From the NCBI RefSeq assembly GCF_900169065.1, contig NZ_FXZB01000009.1, positions 86,675 through 150,674 on the forward strand: a stretch of 64,000 nucleotides of DNA. Direction: 5' to 3'. A model generated the notes under the pieces. It made no database searches and was not told the DNA's origin. It saw nothing but the letters and a program-made list of their open reading frames with translations. Positions 8,864 to 17,864 of the stretch are shown piece after piece (the stretch's first letter is position 1; every line of letters starts with the position of its first letter). A program made the translations under genes and the position numbers. The DNA is from Brevibacterium aurantiacum (GTDB lineage: Bacteria > Actinomycetota > Actinomycetes > Actinomycetales > Brevibacteriaceae).

Positions 8864-9973
8864 TCAGCCGAAGTGCTCGGCGTAAAAGGCCGATGCGACC
8901 GTGAGGACCCGGTCGAGCCCTTCCTTCTCACCGATGCTGATGCGGACCCCATCTCCGAGGTTGCGCACCGCGACAGCCTGTTCGACGCAGGCATCTTCGA
9001 AGGCTGAGGACAGCGGACCCAGCGGCAGCCACACGAAGTTCCCCTGCGCCTCGGGCACATCCCATCCTTGGTTGCGAAGAGCCTCGGCGAAGTCATCGCG
9101 GACGGCCGCGATCTCCTTGGCCCGGATACCGACCTCATCACTGTGGCGCAGGGACTCCAGTGCGGCAGTCTGGCTGACATCGGTGACTCCGAAGGGGATG
9201 ACGGCCTTGAACAGTCCCTGGATGACCGATGCGTGAGCGAGCGCGTATCCGACCCGCAGGCCGGCCAGAGCGTGAGCCTTCGAGAAGGTCCGGACCAGAA
9301 CGACATTGGGGTAGTCGGCCACGAGAGCGACCCCATCGACGACTCCGTCGGCGGTGGCGAACTCCCAATAGGCCTCGTCGAGGGCGACCAGCACCGTCGC
9401 TGGGACGTGATCGAGGAATCGGCGCACCTCCTCATCGCGCAGCGCCGGCCCTGTCGGATTGTTCGGGGAGCAGAGAATGATGAGGCTGGTCTTGTCGGTG
9501 ATCGCCGCAGCCATCGCGTCGAGGTCGTGTCGACCGTCGTCACGGACCGGAACCTCGACCCGTTTCGATCCGGCCAGACCCGTGGTTTGGGGATACATCT
9601 CAAACGAGGGCCAAGGGTAGATCGCTTCGGTGCTGGCGTCCGAGGTGATCTGAGTCAGCGCCACGAGCAGTTCGCTGGCGCCAGTGGTCACGATGAGCTC
9701 ATCGAGACTCACGCCGAGGCGGTCGGCCAGTTCTGTGCGCAGAGCCAGTGCCGCATCATCGGGGTACAGGGCAGGATTCTTCGCATCGGCGACCATGGCT
9801 GCGACGACGGCCGGCAGCGGCTCGAGGTAGTTCTCATTCGATGACAGTTTGAACGGGGTGAGCCCGTCGATCTCCTTGGGTGCCTTCCCAGGAACGTACG
9901 GTGGGAATGTCTCCAGCGAGGCCCGCAGCCGCGGGGTCGAGGTGCTGTCAGCTGAGGTGTCCGGAGTGCTCAT
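8864..9973 (-). CDS. pat: histidinol-phosphate/aromatic aminotransferase family (Pat-like)
   Basis: A PLP-dependent class I/II aminotransferase of about 369 residues. Visible marks are FKLSSNENYLEPLPAVVAAM near the N-terminus, ICSPNNPTGPALRDEE (PLP/substrate loop), ALDEAYWEF, and the Schiff-base Lys in VRTFSKAHALAGLRVGYAL. The N-terminal PPYVPGK is typical of actinobacterial Pat proteins, which transaminate aromatic 2-oxoacids; HisC cannot be excluded, but no his genes are near. I start at ATG 9973; a GTG at 10000 overlaps the previous stop as GTGA and would add nine residues. It follows the Bat-type operon on the same strand and is convergent with the PucR gene, 12 bp away. Confidence 0.88.
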   Translation of the reverse strand: MSTPDTSADSTSTPRLRASLETFPPYVPGKAPKEIDGLTPFKLSSNENYLEPLPAVVAAMVADAKNPALYPDDAALALRTELADRLGVSLDELIVTTGASELLVALTQITSDASTEAIYPWPSFEMYPQTTGLAGSKRVEVPVRDDGRHDLDAMAAAITDKTSLIILCSPNNPTGPALRDEEVRRFLDHVPATVLVALDEAYWEFATADGVVDGVALVADYPNVVLVRTFSKAHALAGLRVGYALAHASVIQGLFKAVIPFGVTDVSQTAALESLRHSDEVGIRAKEIAAVRDDFAEALRNQGWDVPEAQGNFVWLPLGPLSSAFEDACVEQAVAVRNLGDGVRISIGEKEGLDRVLTVASAFYAEHFG

Positions 9974-9996
9974 GGAATCATGATCGCACAGGAGAC

Positions 9997-10791
9997 TCAC
10001 CAGGGTTTGTCCGGGGCCGAACGACCTCCGTCACCGCCGGGTCCCTGCTGTTGCTGTTCACGGTCCGAGTTCTCGCCGCGCTTGCGCAGCTTCTCACGCT
10101 TCTGCTCCTCCTCGGACTTCTCTCCGGAGTCATCAGATTTCTCTTCGCCTTCGTCAGAGCCTTCTTTCTCGTCCTTCTTCTTCGAGTCGTCTCCGGAGTC
10201 GCCGTTCTTCTGATCATCGCCCTCAGAACTCTCGGAGTCGTCGCTTTCGGACCCCTCCTGCTTCGACTTCTCTCCGGCCTTCTTGTCCTCGACGCGTTTC
10301 TTCGCCTCGTCGCTCTTCTGCTGCTCTTCGCTCTTCTTCGGCTGGCATTCCTTCGGAGCATCCTCCAAGGTCTTCAGCGACTGTTCGTAGAGTTCATCGG
10401 TCTTCTCAGGGTCCTGGCCCGCAGCCTCATCGGCGAGCTTCTCGTAGACATAGGACAGGTTGATGCGCACGGCGCACTCGTCCCGGACGGGAGCAATCTC
10501 GAGAGCCGACTCGAGGTCGTCTCGCGCTGGTTCGAAATCGCCGACTGCTGCCTCCGCGGTGCCGCGATTGTAGTAGCCGATGTGGCGTTGGACCGGACTG
10601 AGTGTGAGGAAAGCGGTCGATGCCTTCTTCGCTCCGGGGAAGTCATTCGACGAATAGCGTACCTGTGAGGCCGCCCCGAAATAGAGGGTCGCAGCCACAT
10701 AGCCGAAGACGAGCAGCAGGACGGAACCGATGATGATGTTGATGCGAGACAGCCTGCGCATCGTCGACCAGGTGCGTGTGATCCGGTTCAT
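9997..10791 (-). CDS. membrane-anchored TPR-like protein of the Bat operon (BatC-like)
   Basis: A protein of about 264 residues starting at ATG 10791, which overlaps the previous stop as ATGA and so is translationally coupled. One N-terminal membrane segment (INIIIGSVLLLVFGYVAATLYF) is followed by a helical repeat region about residues 45-130, with PVQRHIGYYNRGTAEAAVGDF resembling tetratricopeptide repeats. The last 110 residues are a very polar Ser/Asp/Glu/Lys low-complexity tail, probably disordered. In Bat loci a TPR protein usually accompanies the two VWA proteins, matching this position. Its partner is not known. The tail composition differs from all neighbours. Confidence 0.8.
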   Translation of the reverse strand: MNRITRTWSTMRRLSRINIIIGSVLLLVFGYVAATLYFGAASQVRYSSNDFPGAKKASTAFLTLSPVQRHIGYYNRGTAEAAVGDFEPARDDLESALEIAPVRDECAVRINLSYVYEKLADEAAGQDPEKTDELYEQSLKTLEDAPKECQPKKSEEQQKSDEAKKRVEDKKAGEKSKQEGSESDDSESSEGDDQKNGDSGDDSKKKDEKEGSDEGEEKSDDSGEKSEEEQKREKLRKRGENSDREQQQQGPGGDGGRSAPDKPW

Positions 10792-11864
10792 GGTCGGCCT
10801 CCTCGTCGTGTGGGTGTAATGGTGCGCAGGCGCATCAGTTCGCGGACCCCGAACACCATTTCGACTGCGATCCACGCGAACACGAGGATCAGGGGAACCC
10901 AGAAGTATTCGTCGACGGTGACCCGTCCATCCTTCTTCACCAGAGTCTGGTCATACTTCGGTGCTGTGTAGATGCTCGACATCGAGGCTCCGCCGTCACG
11001 ATGGTGGTACTTCACGCCGAGATCATTCGCCAGCTGTTTGAGGTTGGACTCGTCGATCATCGAGATCCCGGGATTGCCCTGACCGTCGCGAATGTACTCT
11101 TCGCCCGATCCTCCGGACCCGCCGCCAGCACCGTCAGGGTCCTGGGGGTCGCCGAGGCCGGGATCATCGCCTGGAGACGATTTGTAGCCGAAGGGCTGGG
11201 GTTCCTTCATCTTCCCGCCCTGCGCGGTTCCGTATCCGAACACCGCGCCATCATCGATGCGCGAGGCGAAGGATGACCATGAGTCGACAGAGGTCTCAGC
11301 CGTCTGCTCACCGTCGCCGAAGTAGAAGACCAGGCTCTTGTTCTCAGGACGATCCTCCTGATTGGACTTCATGCGTTTGTCCAACTCAGCACCCGCCTCG
11401 GTGATGGACGAGCCATTGGAGTTCAACGACATCTCGGGGCTGAGGACGTCGACGGCGGAGGCGAACGCAGCATGGTCGGTCGTCAGCGGCATGACCGTCG
11501 AAGCGGTTGAGGCAAAGGAGATGATGCTCAGCCTGGTGCCGGGGAGCTGCTTGGCCAGGTCGAGCATGTCCTTCTTCACCCCTTCCAGGCGGGTCTTGTC
11601 ACCGTCATAGTCTTCAGCGGCCATCGAGGTCGTCGTGTCGACGAGGAAGTAGACGTCGGCTGCGGCCTCGTACTCCTCGGTTGAGGATTTGATGGGAATG
11701 CCGGGGCGGGCCAAAGCGAGTGCGAGCACGGCGACGATGCCCATGCGTGCGAACCATTTCCAACGCGGACCGTCCCCGCGCACAGCCGGAATGATGCACA
11801 CGGTCAGCAGAGCGAGGACGAGGAAGCCCCATCCGAACCAGGTGAAGACGGGATCGAAGATCAT
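10788..11864 (-). CDS. VWA-domain membrane protein (BatB-like)
   Basis: A 358-residue protein with an N-terminal membrane segment (WFGWGFLVLALLTVCIIPAV), a von Willebrand A domain whose metal site reads FLVDTTTSMAA (DxTxS type), and a C-terminal membrane segment (FWVPLILVFAWIAVEMVFG). A Gly/Pro/Asp-rich loop lies within the VWA half (DPGLGDPQDPDGAGGGSGG). I chose ATG 11864 over ATG 11879 because GGAGG lies eight bases upstream and the start then overlaps the previous stop as ATGA. Second of two tandem VWA genes in the MoxR-DUF58-VWA-VWA-TPR order known from Bat/MoxR loci, where the complex is thought to act at the cell envelope; its molecular role is unproven. Confidence 0.87.
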   Translation of the reverse strand: MIFDPVFTWFGWGFLVLALLTVCIIPAVRGDGPRWKWFARMGIVAVLALALARPGIPIKSSTEEYEAAADVYFLVDTTTSMAAEDYDGDKTRLEGVKKDMLDLAKQLPGTRLSIISFASTASTVMPLTTDHAAFASAVDVLSPEMSLNSNGSSITEAGAELDKRMKSNQEDRPENKSLVFYFGDGEQTAETSVDSWSSFASRIDDGAVFGYGTAQGGKMKEPQPFGYKSSPGDDPGLGDPQDPDGAGGGSGGSGEEYIRDGQGNPGISMIDESNLKQLANDLGVKYHHRDGGASMSSIYTAPKYDQTLVKKDGRVTVDEYFWVPLILVFAWIAVEMVFGVRELMRLRTITPTRRGGRP

Positions 11865-12835
11865 GATTTGGTCCTCCATGCCAGAACGAAGACAACGGCG
11901 AGGCCGAAGACCGCGATCCCGAGAGGAACGGTGGGCATGTCATGGACGACGGTGTAGGAGCGGCCGGGAGTGTTCTCGGCCTCCTGGCTCTGGATCTCTG
12001 AGACGATGCGGTCGATCGTCGAGGCCGAACCCATGTCGAACTGCTTTCCTCCTGTGCGATCGGAGACCGACTTCAGTTCCTTGGTCTGCGGGTTCGTGAG
12101 CACCGATGGGGGAGAGAGGCTGTAGACCCTGACATCCGACTCCACTGCGATGTCCGTGGCCTCGTTGAGGTCGAAGAGCGGGTCACCTGCGAGCATGTTG
12201 TCGGTGGCGAAGACGATCGAGCGGGAACGATCCTCATCCTGACGGTCGAAGTTGTCCACGCAGGAGACGAGACCGTCGCCGATGAGAGAGGAACCGCCGA
12301 TGTTCGGCGGTGAGGTCGACCAGGAGTAGTCGGTGCCTTCCGAACCCCAGGTGCGGAATCCCTCTTCGGCTTCCTCAAGGTAGTTCTGGACCATCTCGTA
12401 GTCATCGGTGAGCGGGAACGCGGAGACGGAGGTGGAATTGAACACGGTCATGCCGATGCGTTCGCCGTCGAACCGGTCGACGAGTTCCTGATAGGCCTCG
12501 AGGAGATCGGCATCGTATCCGAGCATCGAACCGGAGACATCGAGGCAGAGCATGACGTCACGCAGCTTCTTCTCCGGGTTGACGGTCTCGACCCAGGCAG
12601 GCCGAGAGATCCCGGCGAGCGTCGACAGTCCGGTGAGGGCGATGACCGCGAGCAAGGCGACCGTCGTGAGCAGGCGAGTCCGCATGGCTTTGCGGAAACT
12701 CGGCAGGGTCGTCATCCGGGCGCTGTGTGCCACGGCAAGTGAGGAGGCGGTGGCCTTGGGCCTGCGAAAGAAGAAGACCGCGGCCGCGGCCAGCACCAGG
12801 AGGATGATCGCCAACCACCAGAGCATCAGGACCAT
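11861..12835 (-). CDS. VWA-domain membrane protein (BatA-like)
   Basis: A 324-residue protein. Two N-terminal membrane segments (about residues 3-22 and 54-75) precede a VWA domain with a complete MIDAS motif, LCLDVSGSMLG (Asp99 to Ser103). A C-terminal membrane segment (LGIAVFGLAVVFVLAWRT) closes the protein, so the VWA domain lies between membrane anchors. The start overlaps the previous gene by 10 bases and its stop overlaps the next start as ATGA, so the operon is tightly coupled. Family knowledge places such proteins with MoxR ATPases as metal-dependent adaptor or chaperone systems. Confidence 0.9.
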   Translation of the reverse strand: MVLMLWWLAIILLVLAAAAVFFFRRPKATASSLAVAHSARMTTLPSFRKAMRTRLLTTVALLAVIALTGLSTLAGISRPAWVETVNPEKKLRDVMLCLDVSGSMLGYDADLLEAYQELVDRFDGERIGMTVFNSTSVSAFPLTDDYEMVQNYLEEAEEGFRTWGSEGTDYSWSTSPPNIGGSSLIGDGLVSCVDNFDRQDEDRSRSIVFATDNMLAGDPLFDLNEATDIAVESDVRVYSLSPPSVLTNPQTKELKSVSDRTGGKQFDMGSASTIDRIVSEIQSQEAENTPGRSYTVVHDMPTVPLGIAVFGLAVVFVLAWRTKS

Positions 12836-13278
12836 CGCGTCACCAGCTTTCTGGCACCGGCGATCTGGGGCCCCAGATCGTGGGCTTCGTCCTCAGCGAA
12901 CTCCGCCTCGTAGAGTCCCGACAGGGACTCGGCGAGGTCATCGAGACCGGCCACAGCCGCGTCTCGGTAGGTGAGGTGCTCGGCCTTGACGCCCCACGCG
13001 TCACGAGCGAACTCGCGCACGATCTTCGCCAGGTCCCGGGCGGAATCCCTGACGCCGACATCTCCGTCACCGAGTTTCGACTCGACGGCGGCGATCCGTG
13101 ACATGTAGGTGCTGCGGACAGGAATGGGAATGCGCGGCCGGGATTTCGCACCTGAACCGGCAGCCGCGCGCAGCAGCGGAGCGAACAGATTGAGGACGGC
13201 GGCCAGCAGAACGGCACAGGCGGCGACATACCACCAGGCCGAGAGCTGCAGCGGCGCGACGAGTTCAGCGGGGCCCAC
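12826..13278 (-). CDS. small membrane protein of MoxR/Bat operon (DUF4381-like position)
   Basis: A 150-residue protein with one N-terminal membrane segment (WWYVAACAVLLAAVLNLFAPLL) followed by a helical, charged domain of about 100 residues (IAAVESKLGDGD..., YRDAAVAGLDDLAESLSGLYEAEF). It starts with GTG at 13278 inside the end of the DUF58 gene (14-base overlap). In many MoxR operons a one-membrane-segment protein (DUF4381) lies between DUF58 and the VWA genes, and this one has the same place and shape. Family assignment is by context only. Confidence 0.75.
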   Translation of the reverse strand: MGPAELVAPLQLSAWWYVAACAVLLAAVLNLFAPLLRAAAGSGAKSRPRIPIPVRSTYMSRIAAVESKLGDGDVGVRDSARDLAKIVREFARDAWGVKAEHLTYRDAAVAGLDDLAESLSGLYEAEFAEDEAHDLGPQIAGARKLVTRWS

Positions 13279-14149
13279 GGCGGTGCCTCAGCAGAAGAGT
13301 GTGGAGGTTGCCCAGTGCCTGGTCCGGGTGGGCGAGTTCGGTGTGTGAGATCCCGAGCTTCGAGAGCAGGTCGCTTCGGTGCTGCCGGCGGCTGGCCTCG
13401 GCGGCGTGGAATTCGGCGCGCACACTCGGGTTGGCCATCACGGATGATGGCAGGCCGACGCCCGGTCGTGAGACGTCGAACGGCGCCGAGGCGGTCGGCA
13501 GCTGGGCGAGGTCTGCGTCGGTGATCGTGATCCACAGGATCTCGTGCTGCGCGCGCAGACGTTTGATCGTGGCCTCTTCCTTCGCGCCGAGGGGCGCTTG
13601 ATCGGAGATGACGACGACGAGCATCCGGTGGTTGATGTGGGTGGCGATCCACTGCAGCTGCTCATTGATCGAACCGTCGCTGTCGGTGCCGGCTTCGGCG
13701 AGGATCTGCTGCAGCAGGTTCTCCAAGTGGGCTTCGCTGCCCTTGCAGGGCGATGCGGTGGACCGCGCTGAGTTTCCATGGACGAGCATCACGTCATCAC
13801 CGTGGCGTACGGCAAGGTAACCGGTCATTCCGGCCATGAGGATCGCCAGCTGTCGTTTGTCGACTCCCGCCGAGGTGACGGCGTCGAAGTTCCGGGAGGA
13901 GTCGACGACCAGTGCCAGAATGTGCCTGCGGTGGGCGACGTAGCGTTTGACCAGTGGGTTCGAATGTCGAGCCGTGGCCTTCCAGTCGATGTCGCGGATC
14001 TCGTCGCCGGGGATGTAGTCACGCAGGTCATCGAAGTCGAGGCTGTGTCCGTGGAAGACAGAGGAGTAGTCCCCATCGAGGAGCCGGCGGGTCCGACGGT
14101 GTGCGTGGATGGTCATCCGCGCCTTGATCCGATTGAGCAGAGCAGTCAT
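13265..14149 (-). CDS. DUF58 domain protein
   Basis: A 294-residue protein with the DUF58 signature: a basic N-terminus, then GDYSSVFHGHSLDFDDLRDY, IPGDEIRDIDWKATAR and VKRYVAHRRH, followed by a VWA-like core starting LALVVDSSRNFD. The function is unknown, but these proteins are nearly always encoded next to MoxR ATPases. The gene begins 12 bases after the MoxR stop and overlaps the next gene by 14 bases, so it belongs to the same transcript. Confidence 0.93.
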   Translation of the reverse strand: MTALLNRIKARMTIHAHRRTRRLLDGDYSSVFHGHSLDFDDLRDYIPGDEIRDIDWKATARHSNPLVKRYVAHRRHILALVVDSSRNFDAVTSAGVDKRQLAILMAGMTGYLAVRHGDDVMLVHGNSARSTASPCKGSEAHLENLLQQILAEAGTDSDGSINEQLQWIATHINHRMLVVVISDQAPLGAKEEATIKRLRAQHEILWITITDADLAQLPTASAPFDVSRPGVGLPSSVMANPSVRAEFHAAEASRRQHRSDLLSKLGISHTELAHPDQALGNLHTLLLRHRRGPR

Positions 14150-14161
14150 CGATGCAGCCGA

Positions 14162-15157
<996 letters not shown>

Positions 15158-15238
15158 GGTGGGGCCTCTCAAATCTCAACTGGCTGACAAAACAAGCATA
15201 TGGGCTGACCCTGACACACGTCTGGGCACTTTCGTGAT

Positions 15239-16552
15239 GCTCCTATGTTGTGTCAAATGGTGCGAAGTAGGAACTCCCGATAGTTGACAACGAACTCGTC
15301 ATCACGAGTCACCGCTCGCTCGATCTGGGAGATCTTCGCAGGCCACACTCCGAATTGGCCTGCCACATCCTGGAGTGTGATCTTCATCGACAATCGTAGC
15401 GGTCGGAGATCATCGACGGCGAGGACTTCGGGTGGGTTGACGATGCGAGTGTAGACCTCGTTGGCGACGTAGCGTTTGAGACACCGTATGACTTCCTTTT
15501 TGCTTTTAGTGTTGTTCGTCGTTCGTCGGGCCACGTAGTCCTTGGTGCGTTGGTCGTGTGCCATGCGGGTGATCACGATGCGATGCAGAGCCGCGTTCGC
15601 CTGTCGAACACCACCGCGATTAAGCCGGTGCCGGTGAGTTTTGCCCGACGAAGCCGGTATGGGGCTGGTCCCGCATAGCGCCGCAAAGGCTTCTTTGGAG
15701 GTGATGCGCTCAGGGTTTTCCCCGACAGTGACGAGTAGTTCGGCTGCAGTGACGGCCTTGACGCCTGTGGCTGCCATCAACGCGGGGGCGATGTCGGTGG
15801 CCTGGACGGCCAGGCGGGCTTCTGCCTCGTCGATCTCTTCACTCAGGTAGGTAATACGGCGAGCGAGTCGGCGAAGCACATGCCCGAGGTCGTCACCGTC
15901 GTTTGGGCGTGTGGCCGCGAGTGCGGTGTAGAGGGCATCGCCCTTGAAGGGGGCATACTTCTGGCGAACAGTGTCGGGGGCGGTGGTGAGGAAGTTCTGG
16001 ATTTGGGTCATGGCCGCCGAGCGGGCTTTGACCGCGGTGCGGCGGGCCCGCTGTGTAACTCGGAGGCCGTCGATGGCTCCGCCGAGGAGTTTCGGGATTG
16101 GGAGGTCATCGGCATCGGCGGCGATAGTCTTCGCTGCGGCGTAGGCATCGATCGGATCGGATTTCCCGCCGCGTCTGGTCTGCCTGTTGGGGCGGATGAC
16201 TTCCCTGACAGTGACTTTCTGAGTGCGCAGGTACGCGGTGATGCCGGCCCCGTAGGAAGCGGTGCCCTCGATCCCGACGGCTAGCAGAGTGCCGAATGCG
16301 ACGATGAACTTCAGCAGGTCCTTGTAGCCGGTGCTCGTGGTCGGGAATTCCTTGTCGCCGAGTTTCTTCCCGAGTTCGTTGACGATTCCGACGTGATTCG
16401 TTGCTTGGTGGGTATCGATTCCGGCGTACACATTCGGTGGTGTTCCTGTCATGATGGTTATGCCCTTTCCGTTGCTCTGGTGGGGTGAGGGCCAGCCGGT
16501 CGGGCAGACAGGACGTTGGTGGGATTCCGTGGTCGCGGATTCACGCTCCTAT
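15239..16552 (-). mobile_element. IS110-family insertion sequence (ends approximate)
   Basis: The element carries one transposase gene and lies between the moxR promoter and the nrd region. An 8-base direct repeat GCTCCTAT occurs at 15239-15246 and 16545-16552, 1306 bp apart, and may mark the ends. IS110 elements lack clear inverted repeats and encode a guide (bridge) RNA in the non-coding end, so boundaries cannot be fixed by eye. The right end may extend to about 16690. Confidence 0.65.
15253..16452 (-). CDS. IS110-family transposase
   Basis: A 399-residue recombinase. The N-terminal DEDD nuclease domain begins VYAGIDTHQATNHVGIV with the second acidic site in VGIEGTASYGAGI and the third region KSDPIDAYAAAK. 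The C-terminal Transposase_20 domain contains TGVKAVTAAELLVTVG and CGTSPIPASSGKTHRHRLNRG, with the catalytic Ser in the ASSG segment. After this domain there is an extra segment of about 45 residues (ITLQDVAGQFGVWPAKISQIE...) resembling a helix-turn-helix of Xre type. The gene looks intact with ATG at 16452. IS110 recombinases insert DNA using a bridge RNA. Confidence 0.95.
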   Translation of the reverse strand: MTGTPPNVYAGIDTHQATNHVGIVNELGKKLGDKEFPTTSTGYKDLLKFIVAFGTLLAVGIEGTASYGAGITAYLRTQKVTVREVIRPNRQTRRGGKSDPIDAYAAAKTIAADADDLPIPKLLGGAIDGLRVTQRARRTAVKARSAAMTQIQNFLTTAPDTVRQKYAPFKGDALYTALAATRPNDGDDLGHVLRRLARRITYLSEEIDEAEARLAVQATDIAPALMAATGVKAVTAAELLVTVGENPERITSKEAFAALCGTSPIPASSGKTHRHRLNRGGVRQANAALHRIVITRMAHDQRTKDYVARRTTNNTKSKKEVIRCLKRYVANEVYTRIVNPPEVLAVDDLRPLRLSMKITLQDVAGQFGVWPAKISQIERAVTRDDEFVVNYREFLLRTI

Positions 16553-16878
16553 AAGGTCATGTCCCCACCTGCTGGTTCTCTTCGGTGGTGACGGGGCTCC
16601 CGGTGGACAGATCTCGAGAAAGACACCACACGGGGGAGGGCCAGTCAGTACCGGGGCCACACTGGGAATCCCGACCCTTCTAGTATCAACGTCAGTACCG
16701 ACACATACATTTCAAGGAACGACACACAGCCGTGGAAGGCGCCGCGAAGTCGCGCACAACGCCACGAAATCGACGCGATGAAGAAGGGAGGCGGTGACCG
16801 TGGAAGTGGACCATATTCGACCGCAAGCGCAGTCGAGCGTGACACGCCGAAAAAGTGCCCACAGGTGAAATTTTTATC
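16553..16878. other. intergenic region between IS110 element and nrd control region
   Basis: About 325 bases without a convincing gene. The first 130 may still belong to the IS110 non-coding end and could hold its bridge RNA; the rest is chromosomal flank. A short purine-rich stretch AAGAAGGGAGG at 16780-16790 resembles a ribosome-binding site but leads to no good reading frame. Confidence 0.5.
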
Positions 16879-17030
16879 TGTGGACAAGTGTGGAAAACGC
16901 AGTAGGGGGAGGCGCCCGAAAATGGGTTTTCGGCCCCGCTGCCCAGTGTCCTCGCAGGTGATCGAACTACATCAGTGTCATTCGTGACTTGTGGATGACT
17001 GTGGACGATTTGAACACAGGGTGTGGATGA
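16879..17030. promoter_or_regulatory. cluster of DnaA-box-like repeats upstream of nrdHIE
   Basis: Five copies of TGTGGANNA lie in 152 bases in the same orientation: 16879 TGTGGACAA (a perfect DnaA box on the reverse strand), 16889 TGTGGAAAA, 16990 TGTGGATGA, 17000 TGTGGACGA and 17022 TGTGGATGA. DnaA control of ribonucleotide reductase genes is known in E. coli; here it is inferred from the motif cluster alone. Confidence 0.5.
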
Positions 17031-17049
17031 TCGAAACAACACTGGTGTA

Positions 17050-17065
17050 ACACTGGATATAGGGG
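17050..17065 (+). promoter_or_regulatory. NrdR box candidate (distal)
   Basis: ACACTGGATATAGGGG matches the half-site pattern ACAC-N4-AT-N-TA-G of NrdR boxes. It is 31 bp from the second box, the spacing usual for tandem NrdR sites in front of nrd operons. Confidence 0.6.
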
Positions 17066-17080
17066 TAGAGTCGACCCCGA

Positions 17081-17096
17081 ACACAACATCTAGTGG
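17081..17096 (+). promoter_or_regulatory. NrdR box candidate (proximal)
   Basis: ACACAACATCTAGTGG is close to the NrdR consensus ACACWATATATWGTGT. With the copy at 17050 it forms the tandem arrangement through which the zinc/ATP-cone repressor NrdR controls ribonucleotide reductase genes. The nrdH start is 105 bases further on. Confidence 0.7.
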
Positions 17097-17200
17097 TCAC
17101 ACTCGGGCCTGATCTGCGTGATATTCGTCATTGTCAAGGTCATAGCCCGAGCTGGACATACCGTGGAATCTAAGCCGAAGTGCAGAATTGAGGAGTCGCG

Positions 17201-17449
17201 ATGATCACCGTGTACACCAAGCCATCTTGCGTCCAGTGCAACGCCACCTACCGTGCGCTCGATGCCAAGGGTCTGAAGTACAAGTCGGTCGATCTCAGTG
17301 TCGATGAGAACGCCTTGGATGTCGTCAAGGCCATGGGCTACATGCAGGCTCCCGTCGTTGTCACCGACAACGACCACTGGTCAGGTTTCCGTCCGGACAA
17401 GATCGCCACTCTGGCCGGCGAGCAGACCTCGGTCTCCGTTGTAGCCTGA
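17201..17449 (+). CDS. nrdH: NrdH redoxin
   Basis: An 82-residue glutaredoxin-like protein with thioredoxin-like behaviour that reduces class Ib ribonucleotide reductase. The active site is CVQC at residues 10-13, and the C-terminal signature WSGFRPDKI is specific for NrdH. ATG at 17201 has GAGGAG seven bases upstream. nrdI follows after one base, and the operon order nrdH-nrdI-nrdE is standard in Actinobacteria. Confidence 0.97.
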   Translation: MITVYTKPSCVQCNATYRALDAKGLKYKSVDLSVDENALDVVKAMGYMQAPVVVTDNDHWSGFRPDKIATLAGEQTSVSVVA

Positions 17450-17450
17450 C

Positions 17451-17864
17451 ATGCTCCTGGTCTACTACTCGAGCAGCTCTGAGTACACCGACCGATTCGT
17501 CAGCAAGCTGCGGCACCCCTCACGCCGACTTCCCCTGCTGACAAAAGATGAGACGCTGGCGATCGACGAACCGTTCGTCCTTGTGACTCCCACCTATGGA
17601 GCCGGCCCCAACAGAGGCGCCGTCCCCAAGCAAGTGATCAAGTTCCTCAATATCGAATCGAATCGCCGCCACCTCGTCGGCGTCATCGGCGCCGGAAATA
17701 CGAACTTCGGCGAAGAATACTGTCGCGCGGCACACAAAGTGGCCGCGAAATGCAATGTACCCGTGCTGTACCGTGTCGAACTCCTCGGAACCCCAGAGGA
17801 CGTCGAAGCAGTGAATTTAGGATTGGACAAACTGTGCGCGAGCTCGCTGAAGACCGCAATGTAG
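17451..17864 (+). CDS. nrdI: NrdI flavodoxin-like protein
   Basis: A 137-residue FMN protein that supplies oxidant for assembly of the dimanganese-tyrosyl radical cofactor of NrdF. It starts [20 protein letters not shown] (FMN phosphate loop) and includes [20 protein letters not shown] and [15 protein letters not shown], all typical of NrdI. It starts one base after nrdH and overlaps the probable nrdE start by 31 bases. Confidence 0.96.
   Translation: MLLVYYSSSSEYTDRFVSKLRHPSRRLPLLTKDETLAIDEPFVLVTPTYGAGPNRGAVPKQVIKFLNIESNRRHLVGVIGAGNTNFGEEYCRAAHKVAAKCNVPVLYRVELLGTPEDVEAVNLGLDKLCASSLKTAM

Noticed and set aside
16885..17040. A replication origin in the DnaA-box cluster
   Set aside because: No AT-rich unwinding stretch and no dnaA, dnaN, parAB or rep gene nearby; a regulatory role for nrd fits better.
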